DNA of 64,000 bases from Montifringilla adamsi (Eukaryota; Chordata; Aves; Passeriformes; Passeridae), in assembly GCA_017590115.1 (NCBI GenBank), contig JAGGNK010006448.1, forward strand, positions 2,959,987 through 3,023,986. The letters run 5' to 3'. Numbering within the stretch: the stretch's first letter is position 1; each line of letters begins with the position of its first letter. The notes below the pieces were generated by a model, which did not search any database, was not told where the DNA came from, and was given only the letters and a program-made list of their open reading frames with translations. Positions 48,557 to 62,480 of the stretch are shown piece by piece. Position numbers and translations under genes: made by a program.

Positions 48557-50469
48557 GATGTAATTCAGACCTGGCTATGGGTCCAGCTCTGTATTACTTG
48601 GCCTTTAGTGTCTTGTATATCCTATAGGATACCCTCTGGCTCTACAATGTATTCTCTATTTTTACCTGCTTTTTCCCAGCTCTATGTCATATTTACTGTT
48701 TTACATGGTGGTTTTTTTCCAGTTCAAAGTGTCTAAAACTTCAGATGGTTGTGGTACCCTCACATATATAGTGGCATTTTTCTAGCACAAAAATAAAGTA
48801 AATTGAATGTGACATGAGGATTTGAGGAAGAGTTGAAATGGGTGGAGACTGCTGAGAAAGTCTTTAAGGAATCTATTTTATCAAAGGAAAAATATCTGAT
48901 GAAATTTCAGCAAATTTCTGTAAGAAGGGTCTGGATCCTTCAGGGTCCCACCTGAGGTCAGGTGACTTCAGAGAGTTTCAGAATTGCAGAACTGATTGTT
49001 CTGTGGATTCAGTACAGTCACAGATCTCAGAGGGTCACAAGGTCACAAGCTCAGAGATCTCAGACAAGGTCTGCAAGATGTGACACAGAGGCTTCACCAG
49101 TCACTGCTCCATGTTTCACTGACAGTTCTGAAAGTTACAACATTTGCAATTTCAAGGTCAGCAGGGAGAAGCAGGTCTCTGCCTTCAGAAGAGGTAAAGT
49201 ACCCTAATATGTCTTTCTTTCAGGTTTGCCTTTTACCTGGATTATTCTTTTCCAATTAATAGTCCAAGTGTCTGGACTAACTGTTTTCTCTATGTCTACA
49301 TATCTATATATCTGTATCTAAGTCTAGATCTATCTATAATTTTTTTTTATTTTTTTTTTTTGCTTTGTCACCTTGTCACTTTGGATCACATACTGTTAGC
49401 CCAGGTGTAACAGTCATCCACATGCCTCTTCAGAGTCTGCAGACACCAATTTTATTAGTGGCTAATCTGCTCTTCCTGGCTGGCTTGACCTGTCTCCCTC
49501 TTACGTGCTGAATTTGGTAGTGATTCTGTGGAATCCAGAGTTGTCTAGAAGTTCATGTGGCTTTGAACTGGTCCACAGTTCATGGTTACAAAATGAATGA
49601 ACACTTCAGTTTCACACAGTCTGTAAAATTCAGGCACTATTGTGAATAACGACCATTTGTACATGTGTGTAGCATAAGGAGCATTTTTACCTCAGTGTTT
49701 TCAATGCACTTTTATATTGATTCTTTTTTTTTTAATGTTGCCACAAGAACTAGTAGTGGTCTGTATGCTCATTCATACAGAGAAAATAGAGCTGCAATTT
49801 TTTAAGGGAATGTCTTTTGAGTTTAATTTTAATAACAGTCTGTTATATCCCTGCCTGGCCCCAAACTCTGAAACATAAATATCAAAGATAAGTCTTATTA
49901 TTGTTCTTCTTACTTAATGTTAAGCTTCTTCTCTGCACCATTTGTACAACCCACCTCCCAATAACTTGCTCTTGGTTTCAGCGGGAAGATTACAATCATG
50001 TTCCTTAAAGAACCTTTGCTACTCTATAATTCAGATGTGAAAAAATGAAAACATTCTGTAAGAAGTTGTCCCTTTTTGAGAAGTAGTGAATAGAGTCAAA
50101 CTGATCATTAAAATATTGTGTTAAAAATAATTATGAAATATTAATCAGTAAATGTGCATTATTGATGCTGAGGTCTTTGTCAATTTTAAACAAATTTGCA
50201 AGTCAGTAAATTATTATTTCCATGGAAAATCTAAACCAAAAAAAAAGTAATATGAAAATGTTAAAAAAATTTACAGTGCATATGCTGTCACTAAATAGAT
50301 ATTTTTTTTTTAAAAGGGAGTTCTTGGATTTCTTAAGCCTGTAATTGTGATCAAAATACACAGGCCTGGTTATCTGAGATAAACAGGAAATTAACTCATT
50401 TTGAGACCTTGTAAAAGAGCAAGGAGATATTTTTTTCCAAACAAAGGCAGACATTCATGGTCATTCCCA

Positions 50470-50535
50470 CATAGATTTCACTCACCCTCAGAGCCCTTTG
50501 AAGGTCCCTTCCTACCCAAACAATTCTGTGATCCT
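50470..50535 (+). mobile_element. CR1 LINE, short 3' tail
   Basis: CTTTGAAGGTCCCTTCCTAC, CCAAACAATTCTGTGATCC is the last part of a CR1 3' end with its terminal ATTCTGTG unit. Only about 60 bp remain recognisable. Confidence 0.65.
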
Positions 50536-53500
50536 GACTCACTGGCACAAAGCACAAGGACTTGTGTCCAAGTGGTCTGTCCAGGGTCACTTGTGTATGA
50601 CAGGGAAAAGGTACACCAGCAGTTGAGTCACCATCTTTTCACATTGTTCTTCTCTGGCACTGTTGAAATATTTTTACCTCTTTTTACAAGGCTTAGCATG
50701 ATTATTTTGCCTCAAAATTTTTTTCTTAAGCCTGCCTAAAACACAGAAAATTTTCATCAGTATTTCTTCATTTTGGATCTCCTCACAGTGTTGCTCTATC
50801 TTCCTGCTGGGATAAGAGCAACTGGATAGCACACACACTGTGGTATTGCCTTATTTTCACCTGCCTGTTGTTAGCATGCAGATCTTCTGCTGAAAGATAA
50901 TGTGTGCAGTGGTTTTATCAGATTATAGACCTGCAGATCTTGATGAGAGTGATGAGAGTTATTCCTGAGTTTTAACCAGTCCGTTGCTGTCATCCAAGTC
51001 CTTGGCTATTAATGCATGCCTCTATTTTGACCTTTGTTCTGTATTGAGTTCTTTGGTACTTTCAGATATTTCTATCACTTCTTCCTTCAGACCAATGAAT
51101 ATTTCTCTTAAAATTTCTCCGAGTGAATGGTTTGGATCATTCTCTCTAGTTTTAATATTCATTGTCTTTTCTGCAGTATTCATTTTCTCTGTTTCCATTT
51201 CCTCTGAAACTCCTTGACTTTCACTGTATACCTGGTCTTTAGAACAGCTCACCTAAATACATGGTTCTTTATTTCAGTAATTGATAATTTTCCTCACTTC
51301 CATCTAGCAGGCTCACCAGATGTCTTGGAAAATTTTACCTGTGTAAACTGCAAAAAGCTGAAGTTAGCATGCAAGTCAGCATTTCAAGGCACTTACCATC
51401 TTTTTTTTTTTTTTTTATAGGTGTATAATAAAATGTGAGGTGTATAATAAATTACTTTCCAAAGTAATTATGTTTTCTCCAGGTTAATGAAACCACTAAC
51501 AAATGGGATGTATTAACAACTAGATCATTAATTACTTAAATTTATATTAAAATGTTTAGTAAAACAACATTGTTTCCACCATATCACTGTTTGGAGGATG
51601 TTCTTTTGTGTTCAAAATAAGCTGTTGAGTCAGTGTTCATGTAATATTGCTTACTAGGGCTCTCTTGTTCTGGATCATTAGACAGGAACAAGAACAACTC
51701 ATTTTGTTGAACAGCATTCTAACACCACACGGTGTGATTATCCTATGTCTTCTCCAGTAGCTACTCCAATATGGACCAAAAGGTAAAAAATACCCCATGC
51801 ACAGTGCAGTATTTAGGGTTTATATTTGCAATTCCAGTTCTTCAAAGAAGTTCCAGTTTAATATTTCAAAAAGGATCCTGCTCTGGATTCTTGGATTTAG
51901 TCATGTATTTCAGCAGATTGTCTGTCAGTTGTGGATCTTGTCATGTCAACACAGCCATGCCAAAGATATTGTGGTTAAAATGAAAGCAGAGATGATGAAG
52001 GGAAAGCTAAAATAATTAAAAATTGTAAGACTTTGATCATCTCTAACATTGCTGTTGCACACATCCCACCAGTAATTCAACCCACTATAATAATACAACC
52101 CACTCAACTGCGCAAATAATTATTCAAAGTAACTGAAAATAAGGGAAGAAAGTCAGAAACTTTACTTGAAACCACATTGAGTTAAACTAGCTGTGTCTAT
52201 GTCCTTTTCAGTTTAATTTATATGCAAAATATTGAAAAGGCGTAAAGTCACTGAACTACAAAGCAAATGAAGACTCTAATATATTGCCAAGGAAAGCTGG
52301 ATGCAATATTTTTGATGGAAAGCTGTTGCTTCAGTAAAACAGAAAGAATTGCTGAAAGTGTATGAATTTCGCAAAAATTTACCTGAGCAAGAAATTCATA
52401 GAGAATGAAAAGCAAACCAAGTAGGTAGGTGGAGTGCAGTACTTCTATTTTTGACAGCAAAAAGTTGGACATGTTTGTGTGACTGGACACAAATGGTGAA
52501 TGAAATTTTACATAGAGAAGCATAAAGAAATGTACATGGATGAAACCTGATCTTATAATTGTGTAAAATGCCAGTTATTACTGCTGCAGAGAAAACCTCT
52601 GAAGTTCTGATAGATAAATGAAAACATAATCCTAGTAGCAGTAAAAAAAACCAGATTAAACACTAGGAATCATTAAGAAAGAAAAATAAATGAATTTAAA
52701 AAATCCCATCATCTTGCTGCCATACAAACATCTGGTTTTTCACAGCTGATACTCTAAGCAGAGTTCTGATCACCACCTCCTCCGAGGGAGATGTTGCAAC
52801 AGGAAAAGGGTGGGAGAAGTGAGAATAACTAAAGGATGGAGAGAGCCAGTGAAGCTTGGCAGGGATCTGCAACCCCTGAGTGGCACAGAAAGTAGAAGTC
52901 TGTTTGCTTCCTCTTCTACTGTGAGGCCAAACAACCATGAAATGCAGCCAGTGGTAGACAGACTTAAAGCAATCATAAGTAGTGGGTTCTTTGTGCCATG
53001 AGTAGTAGACCTGTAGAACTTCTTGCCAGGGAATGCAGCCCTTTGTACCTGTGCATCAGCCGCTCTTTGCACAGATAAAGGGGCATCTTGCCATCATTAT
53101 GAACATTTACTCAGCCTCTCCTCACTACTGCAAAAGCTGCCATTTGGCTTTTCTTGAATTAGGTCCTTGATTTTTCAAACTGGAAATCCCATTTATGATT
53201 GATTACCTATTCCAACCCTCTTTAGTATTACAGTGGAGTTATTTGTCTTTGCTCTTATTCAATACTTTCTCTTTCCACAGTGAGATGTCGCATGCATGAC
53301 TTGTATTTTCAAGTCTGTCTCAGCAGTTAATGATTACAACAGTGGCTTTAAAGCAGAATCAGGAGGTCAGGGTGGCTGGCTTCTGTTTGCAATCTAATCA
53401 CTGAGCTGAGGCAGTCAAAATACTCTCTTACCTGTGCTTGCAGTTAGGTTTGTAGATTTGTTTGTAGATAGATGTAAGAGTAATCCTCAAAGTGGGAGAA

Positions 53501-56500
53501 CAGAGGTGTGCTATGTGCTCAGGTTTTTCCCAGTTTTTCCCAAGATGTGCTCACTACTTCTAGGGAAGGAGGATTTTATTTAAAAGTCCATGCAGAAGCT
53601 ATGTGGAAAATGCTGCTCCTGCACTAAGCAGGAGCTGTGAGATCAGCTGGAGCTTTGAGGTGCTGTGTCCTGCATCCTCAGGAAGGCTCTATGTCCCCTG
53701 AGTTGTGTATCCACAATCCCTGGGCAGCAAGAGGAGGTCACAGAGCTCCACTGTTCTCAATACCTACAGCTCCCAGTACCCCGTATTAGCTGGATCAGGA
53801 ATTCCCTCCTGTGGTGAGCCTCTTGTGGGTCCTGGGTAATTGCCCGAGTTTCAGGGATTTGGGTGTCTCTCTGCCTATCACAATGCCAACATTCTGCTCC
53901 CATGAAAGTGAGCTGTGCCCAGGGCCTGCTGAGCTTTAACCCATTTTATTCCCCTGAAACAGCACTGAAATCCCACAAGCAGAGCAGTAAAGTCTCCCAC
54001 ATGAAAGCTTAAAACTCTACTGTAACAATTCCACATATAAAAGGTGGATTTGATCCAATAACCCAAAGTGGAACCAGTTAAATGGGAAGTCCTTTCACGA
54101 TTATCAGAGCCCCAAGGACACAACTGACAACTTTCTGTTTTCCTTTCTTTCTCTTTCTGTCTTTGTCAGTAAGCTATAAACCACTTGCAGTGCTAAAAAA
54201 AAAAAAAAAAAAAACAAAGACAAAAGGCTGAAACGAAATGGGGACTGCCACTGCAAAGCAATTTAAAGAGTGCCCTTGGTTTCCACAGCTAACCCATTAC
54301 AAATTCCCTGTATTTTTTTTTTCACTCTATTCTTGGGAAACCACACAAAGAAATCGACCAATATAAATATTAATTAATTGTTAAAATTTCTTAAAGCTAA
54401 TGAATTTTCCTGGCTAACTAGGTCTGCCAGCTTGCTGCACTTGTGTCTAAAAGGGTAAATAGAGCTGAGTCAATAGAACATTAAAACTTCAAGGACAAGA
54501 GCCTGAGAAAAGTTTTGCTTTGAACAAAGGAGTAGTAGAAGGTACTGTATGCAGGTCTTCCAGCTGAAAATATACTGAAACATTCCCATAATTCAGCTGT
54601 TTTCTACTTCCTGAACTCCTTACATGACCACAATGAGCTGTTTGAAGGACTCACTGATCATTATTCCTAATGTGCCCCAGGTCTTTCTTATGGGGAGATA
54701 TGTATTTTGTTCTAAGACAGCATCCAACATGCCATAAGTTTTGCTTTCTTTTTTTGTTTTGTTTTGCTTTGTTTGTTTGGTTTGGGTTTCTTTCTTTCTT
54801 TTTTAATAAGTCTGAACTTTTCCCCATGTTTCATTTTTTTCTTCCTATGCTGAAAATTCCAGTCCAAAGCTGTGTGTGACTCACCAGATATTTGCAATAG
54901 TGGAGATGCTGACAGCCAACAAGTCTCAAGCTTGGAAGATGATTGGCAAAAATATCATAGTGAAATCAAACCTTGTATCTTACAGAATTTCTTTAGAAAG
55001 ATGGGTCCCTGCATGAATCTTGAAACAGTAGCTAAGTCTGAATTGCGCTGTTCACAGCTCCAAACCAACATTTCTCAAATATGTGTTTTTCCTCAATTAT
55101 TTAAACAAAACTCCTCAGGAGACTCATGATACACCAGACAGTACCTCATCTGGGAGCAGAAGATTCAGAATTGCTTATTAGTGGTGACAAAGAGGTCCAA
55201 AAGGCTTATACTTGGTGAGTTTTGAAATGTTTGGCAGGCACAGAGCAATTACGTGTACTGTGGTGTTGAAGCATTTTGGTTTTGGTTTTGGTGATTGTAA
55301 TCCTTCACATAACTGCAATTTAGTGATGTTCAATTCTAGTGACATGCTGAATTCTATCAGTCCAAGACAAAAGGGTAATGGCCTTGCTTCTGACCTAGAA
55401 AAGTCATGTTGCTCATCTCAAGGCTACTACCTAATCATGTTATCAAGGCACATGCACAGTATTACTGAGGAGTGAATGTTTTGCCTATGAAATAAATCAG
55501 ACTGAACTGTAGTAGGCCTGCATTTTCAGATGAATTCTCAACAGGAGCAGCTAGGAGTGCTCTCAGATCACAGGGTATCAAAGTGGAGACCATCCTTTAG
55601 GTGTCACTGAAAGCAACAAATGAGTAAAACCAAAGCAACAGATAAATCTGGAGCCAATGCATTTTCACCTGAGGTGTCTTCAAACATATATGTTTTTTAA
55701 GAAACACGGAAGTCTTTCCTTAAACAACCCATGGGCAAGAATTACAGGATAGTGCTCATGGTCTTTGTGCTGTTTCTGAAGCAATGAATCCTTAAATAAC
55801 TTGTGCACTAAGCACAAAGTATTTGCTTTAATCAGACTGATTAAAGAATGAGAGCAAATAGTAACATTAAAAAATAGGAACAAATACTGCATGTTCTTTC
55901 AAGGTCTTTGTGTACACCCTGTCAGCTCAGAGAGACTCTGATAGTAATTAAGCCAGTCTCAAGAATACACAGGAAATAAACCTCAATCTCCCTTTCCTTT
56001 GATATGTGACTTAACTAGTGAGTTCTCTGTAGAAATTTGGAGTAGAGTCTGAGGAGAGAACGTAGCAACAGCAGTATTTGAGAAGAAAATTATTGTCCCT
56101 GGGTAACATAGCTGTGGATTTATGACAGTTGTCATCAGTGTGCACTTACTGACTGGAATGATTACTAGATACTGGTAGGTGAACAGCTAATTTCTAGACC
56201 CTGAGTGATGCTGGACATTAGTCAATGCTGAGAACTCTCACTTTGAAAACAGTGATGCCTTCAGGACTAGGCAGCAGATAAACAGACACTTGAAAACTGC
56301 AATTTTGAGCTTAGGGGGCCTAAATTCTGCCTAGGTTCTGGTTTCTTTCATTTTCAAATTAAGTTCATGTCAAATGACAGCTATTCATGCTCTCAGGAAG
56401 CCCCTACTGTGAGAGCCCACTCTCCTGCACACTTCTGGTGAGCCATAAATCTTTAAGATGTGAAGAATGATGGCTTAAAAGGTCATGGTCTGAATTTCAG

Positions 56501-56943
56501 CCAAACCTGCATTCTCTGTGTACCTGGCATCAGAAGGCTGAGACAAGTACCTACCCCTAGTTTATCCTGTCTATGCCTTGGATTATCATTCTTGTTCTTG
56601 TCCACAGGTGTATTTCTTTGACTTTCTACCAACCAATTTTTCAAGACACAACATAAAAATCCCCAGCAAAACCTAATTTTAAATGGCTGCCCCCCTTTTT
56701 TTCTTTCCATATTTTCTGTAAGTATAATAGAGAATTTTTGGGGTCAAAATGAAAAAGTTTAACAACTTGTTTTCTGTGTCAAGATTAGCATGAGCAAAGG
56801 AAGGACCTTTTTTGTTGCTAGATCTCTTTGTTAAAATATTGGCAGCACATCACAAGACAGCATGCATCTTTCATTGATCTTTGCAGTTTATTTGTAAAAA
56901 CAGTGCTTATTATTGTAACAGAGTTGTAAGCGAAAATTTCTTT
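50536..56943. other. Intergenic, no gene seen
   Basis: About 6.4 kb. It contains a charged minus-strand open frame at 51022-51252 (see findings), a T16 run at 51401-51416 followed by a 19-bp near-duplicate with GTGTATAATAAA, an A20 run at 54195-54214 and T/TG-rich sequence at 54748-54805. The block at 52700-53060 has a retroelement-like look, but I could not name it. Confidence 0.5.
54195..54214. repeat. Poly(A) run of 20
   Basis: Uninterrupted A run with CAAAGACAAAAGG after it; no retroposed gene recognisable upstream. Confidence 0.8.
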
Positions 56944-56997
56944 TCTGTTCTACCCTGTAGGGAAAACTATAAAGTTTTCCCTATAGGGTAGAACAGA
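56944..56997. repeat. Long near-perfect hairpin, 25-bp arms
   Basis: Left arm 56944-56968 and right arm 56973-56997 are reverse complements at 24 of 25 positions around the 4-base centre ATAA. The single mismatch becomes a G-U pair if transcribed from the + strand. It is the strongest inverted repeat seen by eye in the window and stands alone, with no element around it that I recognise. The loop is too small for a typical microRNA precursor. Confidence 0.9.
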
Positions 56998-59900
56998 TGA
57001 ACAAGTTAAAATGTTATTTCTAGGACTTTTGTTGCTGAGGAGAAAAGGTCTTCCAGACCTCGGTCAACTCTTGGTGTGGTTTCTATATATAATTGCCTTT
57101 AACATTCATCTTGAATGAAAAACTCTCAGGCAATGTGTTGTGCCACCAAAGGATCTGTTTATGAATTGAAACTTTATTGGGAGAATTCAGTCCTGAAGGA
57201 TGAACTATTGTGGCTCAGAGGAGAGCATTGTGATGGGCAGATAAAAAGGAATCAGTATATATGGTTTCAGCAGAGAAAAGAAAGTCTGATTGCTTTGCTT
57301 GTTTGAACCATAACAATTTATTTAGGAGTATTATTACTAGAATAGCAGTCCAGTTTATTTCAAGCTGATTGGAGCCGTTTCAAAAGGTTTAGAATGTCTT
57401 TTCTTTGTAAGTTTTATGTAGGTTCCGGTTCACACTCAGGCTGGTGCTCTTGCTTTGTGCTTATTCCAGATGCTGCCTCACTTTCTTGTTTTACTGGGAT
57501 AGCTTTCATAATTTCTTTTCTCATGGAGGTATCATCTTTTTCATCCAGAAAATAAAGTATCCCAGTATGTTTCCTGACAGCTATAAAAGACAAAAATCTC
57601 CCACTGATGCATTTTCAGACATGGTCCCTGAGAGAGCTTTTCTACCTTAATGGAACAAGTAAGATCATGATTACACCAGGGCTGAAAGGTCAGCCTGATG
57701 TTTCCATACTAGTACAATTATATTTCCTATAAGAAAGAGCCAGTTTTAATGAACTAGTACCCATGGAGACAAAATAAGCTTAATTTGTAAGCAATAAAGA
57801 AGTTAAATAGTCTGTCTAACTTGCATTTTTGTTTGGTCCTTATGTCATTATTTGATTGACTAATGATATTGTTGCAGAGTATGTCAAAAAAGAAAATCCT
57901 GTTTTTCTAATAGGAGTTCTGTAAATGGGTCAAAGAAATGGTTTTCAGCTGTATGCTTAATAGAAAAACAGAAAACGTGTGCACACAGCCAAAACTCCCA
58001 CTGTTTTGGGCAAACATTTTCAAGTGGTCACAAGCACATTTTTTGTGCTTTTGTTTTTTTGGGGTTGGAGTTTTTTCCTGTTGTTCTTGTTTAAGCAGCT
58101 GTCAGCCTTCCACTAGCACCAACATTCTTAAAACTTTTTCTGTTCCAAAAAACATTTATCTCATACTGTGGCTACTCTCTAAATGTCTATTGATCTCAGA
58201 GCCTCTCCTGATGGCCATAATAGGGTTCTGTAGAGCAGTCTGATCTTCTTCTCTCTTGGTGAGATTTAGGTCCATCACTTTTATTGCTTTAAATGCTGTG
58301 GGGAAATCCACACTTCAATTTCCTTTATTCACTCCGTCAGCTTTCTGGGACAAACCATGCATTGCAATTTGCTTGCAATGCTAGTATCAGAGTGATAGTT
58401 GCCATATGAACAAAGAAGTGTGCTGCCCCTCTGTCAAAAATGCTTTCTCTCTTGGGGAAAACCAAAAATTACAATAAAAAAAACCCCAAAATATCCAATG
58501 TCTTCCATGCTGTGCTTACTTGGTGTTGCTCTCAAGAGCACGGATCAGTATGTAGAGTATCCCAGTTGCAAAGACTGACTCAGCTGAGAGATCAACAGTG
58601 ATTGGTCCTCCCTGATGGAGAAGGTGCAGAGGAACAGGAGAAGGAAGTTAGCATCATGCATGAGAATGAAAAGAAAGGTAAATTACTTGAACTGTGTGAG
58701 ATCAGAGCAGGAGTTCGGAGGTAAGAAAAAGATAAGACTAAAGGGCAAGGATGTTGACTCTCTGTCTGTGTGGACGTATAGATAGTTGGAGAGTTAATAA
58801 GTTTTGCATGAACTGTGAGAACTGTGAATGCTGGAAGAGGCCAAGGAACAGTAAGGAGCAGTCAGCTAAGCAGCAGAGTTTACTTGACCAAGTATTTACT
58901 AGAGGGACAGAGGGAGAAAGTGAGATGTGCAAGGCAATTTACCTAAAAGCACTGCTTGGTGGGTTGGCTGATTTTTTTTTCCTTCCTTATCTCACTGCCT
59001 TTAAATTATTTGTCTGACTTTCCTTTTTGAAATCATGTTTCTGTTTGCCTTACATTAATATTCATGTCTTGTTCCTCTGTGTTATGTTACCTTTGAAGTG
59101 CCTAAGCGTTTGTGCTTCTCGTAGAAAGACTTAGCACTGAGAATCCTTGGTATTAGATACCCTTGAGAAACTGCCAGTTCCCTTATTTGCCACTTTGTTT
59201 ATGACAAAATATCACTCCAGTGCTTTTTTTTTTTTTCTTTTTTCCCCAGATAAATAGCCAGGTCTTTCTTTGTGTTCTAGAATCAGGTCACACCAGATGC
59301 ATCCAATGTCTCTGGCCTTTATGCACCGTGCCCTGTCCTGCATCTCCTGTTCTTTTGCCTTTTGCTGTTTGAAGTGACTGTGTCACCCTGCTCTTAACAC
59401 AGTGAGCATACATGAGATGTCTTGGCTCCTTATGATGAAGAGAAGCAGACATGCCTATGCCCTGGCAACAGGCTTCCTGTGGCAGTGCTGACAGGTTGTT
59501 TTCTCCCAACTAAGGGAGCTGCAGGGTGTGGAGGAGCAGTACAACACTGGAAAAATAAACTTGAGATGAAAAAAAGATCTACACCTGTGACAGAGGACAT
59601 CAGATGAATCAGACAATGGATAAGCAGGCAGCCATTCAGAACATTCCAAACAAACATCATCCCATCCTTTAAAGCAGACAAGTTACCATATGATGTGGAT
59701 ATGAGAGCAGTGTCTGAACACAGCAGTACTCAACAGGGCTCCAAATCCAAAACCTGGGGACTGCAACCCAAAGTGTTCAGTGAGGGTTACTTTCATAAAC
59801 ACCCAGATGAGCATCTGTGCATGGCAAGCATCAAAGGCATGTGCTGCTTTTCTTTTACTCCTGCCATTCATGATTCACTAAAAAGACCCTCTCCTTCAGG

Positions 59901-61719
59901 AGATCAGAGTAGTGTTTGCTACCAGATACCTTGCTCACATAGGAGGCAACAGGAGAGCTTGGAAAAATCACCAGTTTTCTTATGTCCTGCCTAGCTGAGA
60001 GATCAGTGGTATGTTGAACACCAGAGACATTTTTACAGGAATTAACACTATTAAAATTTGAAAGGCTTACAATAAATTAAAAATAATGGCTCTGGTGTCA
60101 CCTATTTCCTCTCTTTGTATATATAGAACCCAAATATTTCTGAGAAATTGTTACTTGGCAAGGCAAGACTTAGACGCTATGAAATAAAGACAGAATATCT
60201 ACCTGAAATAAGTATCAGTCTTTGCTATACTACTACTTCAATAAGGAATACTCTAATGTAAGTCCCAGGTTCTGTATTTCTCCACAGAGGAGCTGATATT
60301 TTTTTATAGATAAAGGCTGCCAGAAAGCACTTGTAATACCCTTTGAAGCCTGTATATGTAACTGTCTTACTTCATACTCCATACTCCATAAAATGTATTG
60401 ATTTCCTGCAATTTTAGACCCAGTGGAGTCACAGCTACATTTAAGAAACTTCAAATATGATTAGCAATCATCATCACATACATTATTTATGGTGCTGTCA
60501 TTACGTGTGACAATTTCAGACATTGATACTCAATTTCATATGTTCTTCTCAACTGGCAACTGATTTTAAATGATAACCCTTAATTTTGCACTTAAGGAGG
60601 TGAAATGAAAGAAAAAGTCTCGTCCAATATCTGTAATATATGACTTTTTGCCAACAGAGGACATTCTAAAGTCTACTTTATCCACTGGCACCAGTGGAGT
60701 TTGCACAGCAAATACAAATGATGTTGAATTCCCCAGGACTTAATAGATAAATGCATTGACTGTCAAGTGACATGCTCAGTTTAACAGTCTGAAAATACTT
60801 AGGATGTTCAAAATAGCACAATAGTGATTTGATTTATCACAACAACAGATGTGAGGTATTTTACTTAGTACTTCCATTAACTATAGTAAAAAAAATTAAT
60901 AAAAACCTAGATACTTGACTATAGGAACTACTTTATAATAAAAATTAGTCTTACATTAGTACATTTTTTGTATGCAATACTGCTGTGTATTTGAGGATGG
61001 ATTTTTGTTTAACCTGACAGCAATATTGGAAACTATAATTTGCAACCTTGTTTTTTAGGTATAAAAGTCTTCACAATGCCCCTCAAATTCTTCTGTCCTT
61101 CAGATTGGAAGGAAATAACTCAGAAGCTGCCAAAAATTCTCTTCCCAATGTGTTTATGGGCCAGGAAAAGGAGATGGCAATTTAGGACAGCCTAATTCAG
61201 TGCAGACCTACTGTTTTTTATAAAACACGCCTCTAGGGTTGTAAATGGGGATGTTCTACTTAGAAATAACCTGTCTGCTTATTTATTTAGGGTGAGATTT
61301 GCATCTGATTAGCAGTAGACCCTACTAACTGGAGTGACATGGGAGTTTCTAAATTGCTTTCCACTACCTGGAAATAACTAGCTGTTCACTCAATCTGCTA
61401 ATGTGACAACTCATTTTTGTTGTTAGGCTGGCAAACTCATTTACAGATGATGTTAAACACCAGCATTTAAATAACAGAAAGGGAGCTGTTTTCCCAACAC
61501 ACACAGGAGAAGCAAACCTTTTATAATGGAGCTTTGGCAGGGTTTGTCTCATTGCATGCACATAGAGCTGATGCCTGGGACAGCTTTGAGTGAATATTCT
61601 GTTACAGTGTCATGGGCTGTTTCTTCCTCAGCTGCTGAATTGCCTGAGAGCCAGTAGAGAAATCCTGCATCATGTTGTTACTGCCATGTGAACAAGAAAA
61701 TTCTTCAGAAGGTAAAGGA
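56998..61719. other. Intergenic, no gene seen
   Basis: About 4.7 kb, AT-rich. A T-run lies at about 59225-59236. Open frames such as 57938-58243 and 59695-59994 (+) have no recognisable domain. Confidence 0.5.
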
Positions 61720-62480
61720 GAGAATCTGACAGGCCAGAAGGCACCTTCTGGATGTGTTTCATCCAACTCCCCTGCTCAAAGCCAGCGTCAGGATTTGCTC
61801 AGAGCCACATCCAGCTATCTTTTAACTATTTCTATGGATGGAGATCCCACAGCCTCCTGAGACAACCTCTGCTGGGCACTCAATGCTCTGAGTGTTTGAG
61901 CACTCTCATAGTGAAAATATTTTTTTATAGCTATACACATTTTTCTGTGATCCAATTTCTGCTTGTTGTCTCTTCATACATAACCATGCAGCCACTTGAA
62001 AAATCTGACTCCACTTTATCTACACCTTCTTATCTGGTATTGTTCACAGCAGCAAGATACCAATAGTCCTCCCTTCTGCAGACTGAACATTCTCAGACCT
62101 GACATGACCTCCTTCTACATCATGTTATCCAGCCACAAAGCTGCCTGATGGCCTCTGTTGCACTTTTACCTGCGTGTCATTGTCTTCTACTGTAGAGTCC
62201 AAAACTGGACAGAGTATTTCAGATGTCTCACAAGAGCTGAATACAATCTCTTCCCTTAACCTGCTGGATTAACTTCTAATACAGTCAGGACACCTTGGTG
62301 TGGTGCAAAGGTGCATTGGTGGGTCATATTCCAACCTTCCAGCTGAAGCACGGGGTCATTTCCTTCAAAGCTGATCTCCAGTCTGCCCTGCCACATGAGG
62401 TTATCCCACCCTGCATGCAGGACTCTGCATTTACCTTTTGGATGAACTTCAGGACGCTCCTGTCAGCTCAAGCAATTGAG
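61720..62480 (-). mobile_element. CR1 LINE, old 3' fragment in reverse orientation
   Basis: Read on the + strand this is the complement of a CR1 3' end. Phrases occur in the expected order: TTTCATCCAACTCCCCTGCT, CAAAGCCAGCGTCAGGATTT, GGATGGAGATCCCACAGCCT, CCTGAGACAACCTCTGCTGG, a decayed REVERSE middle, CAAAACTGGACAGAGTATTT, CAGATGTCTCACAAGAGCTG, CTTCCCTTAACCTGCTGGAT, and CATGCAGGACTCTGCATTTA. It spans the end of the ORF2 region and the 3' UTR. Many substitutions and stops make it an old, dead copy; the overlapping open frame at 61752-62066 is meaningless. Confidence 0.85.

Larger units (their letters stand above)
40834..50469. other. Intergenic, no gene seen
   Basis: About 9.6 kb. It contains an open frame of 167 codons on the minus strand (42380-42883) described under findings, a 20-bp tandem duplication at 44783-44822, a pyrimidine-rich tract at 48487-48556 and TATC/T-rich sequence at 49297-49361. 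No recognisable protein, RNA gene or mobile element. Confidence 0.5.

Noticed and set aside
56944..56997. microRNA precursor
   Set aside because: The loop is only four bases and the stem does not extend beyond 25 bp, unlike normal precursors; no small-RNA evidence is available.
61752..62066. 104-codon + frame
   Set aside because: It runs antisense through an old CR1 copy.
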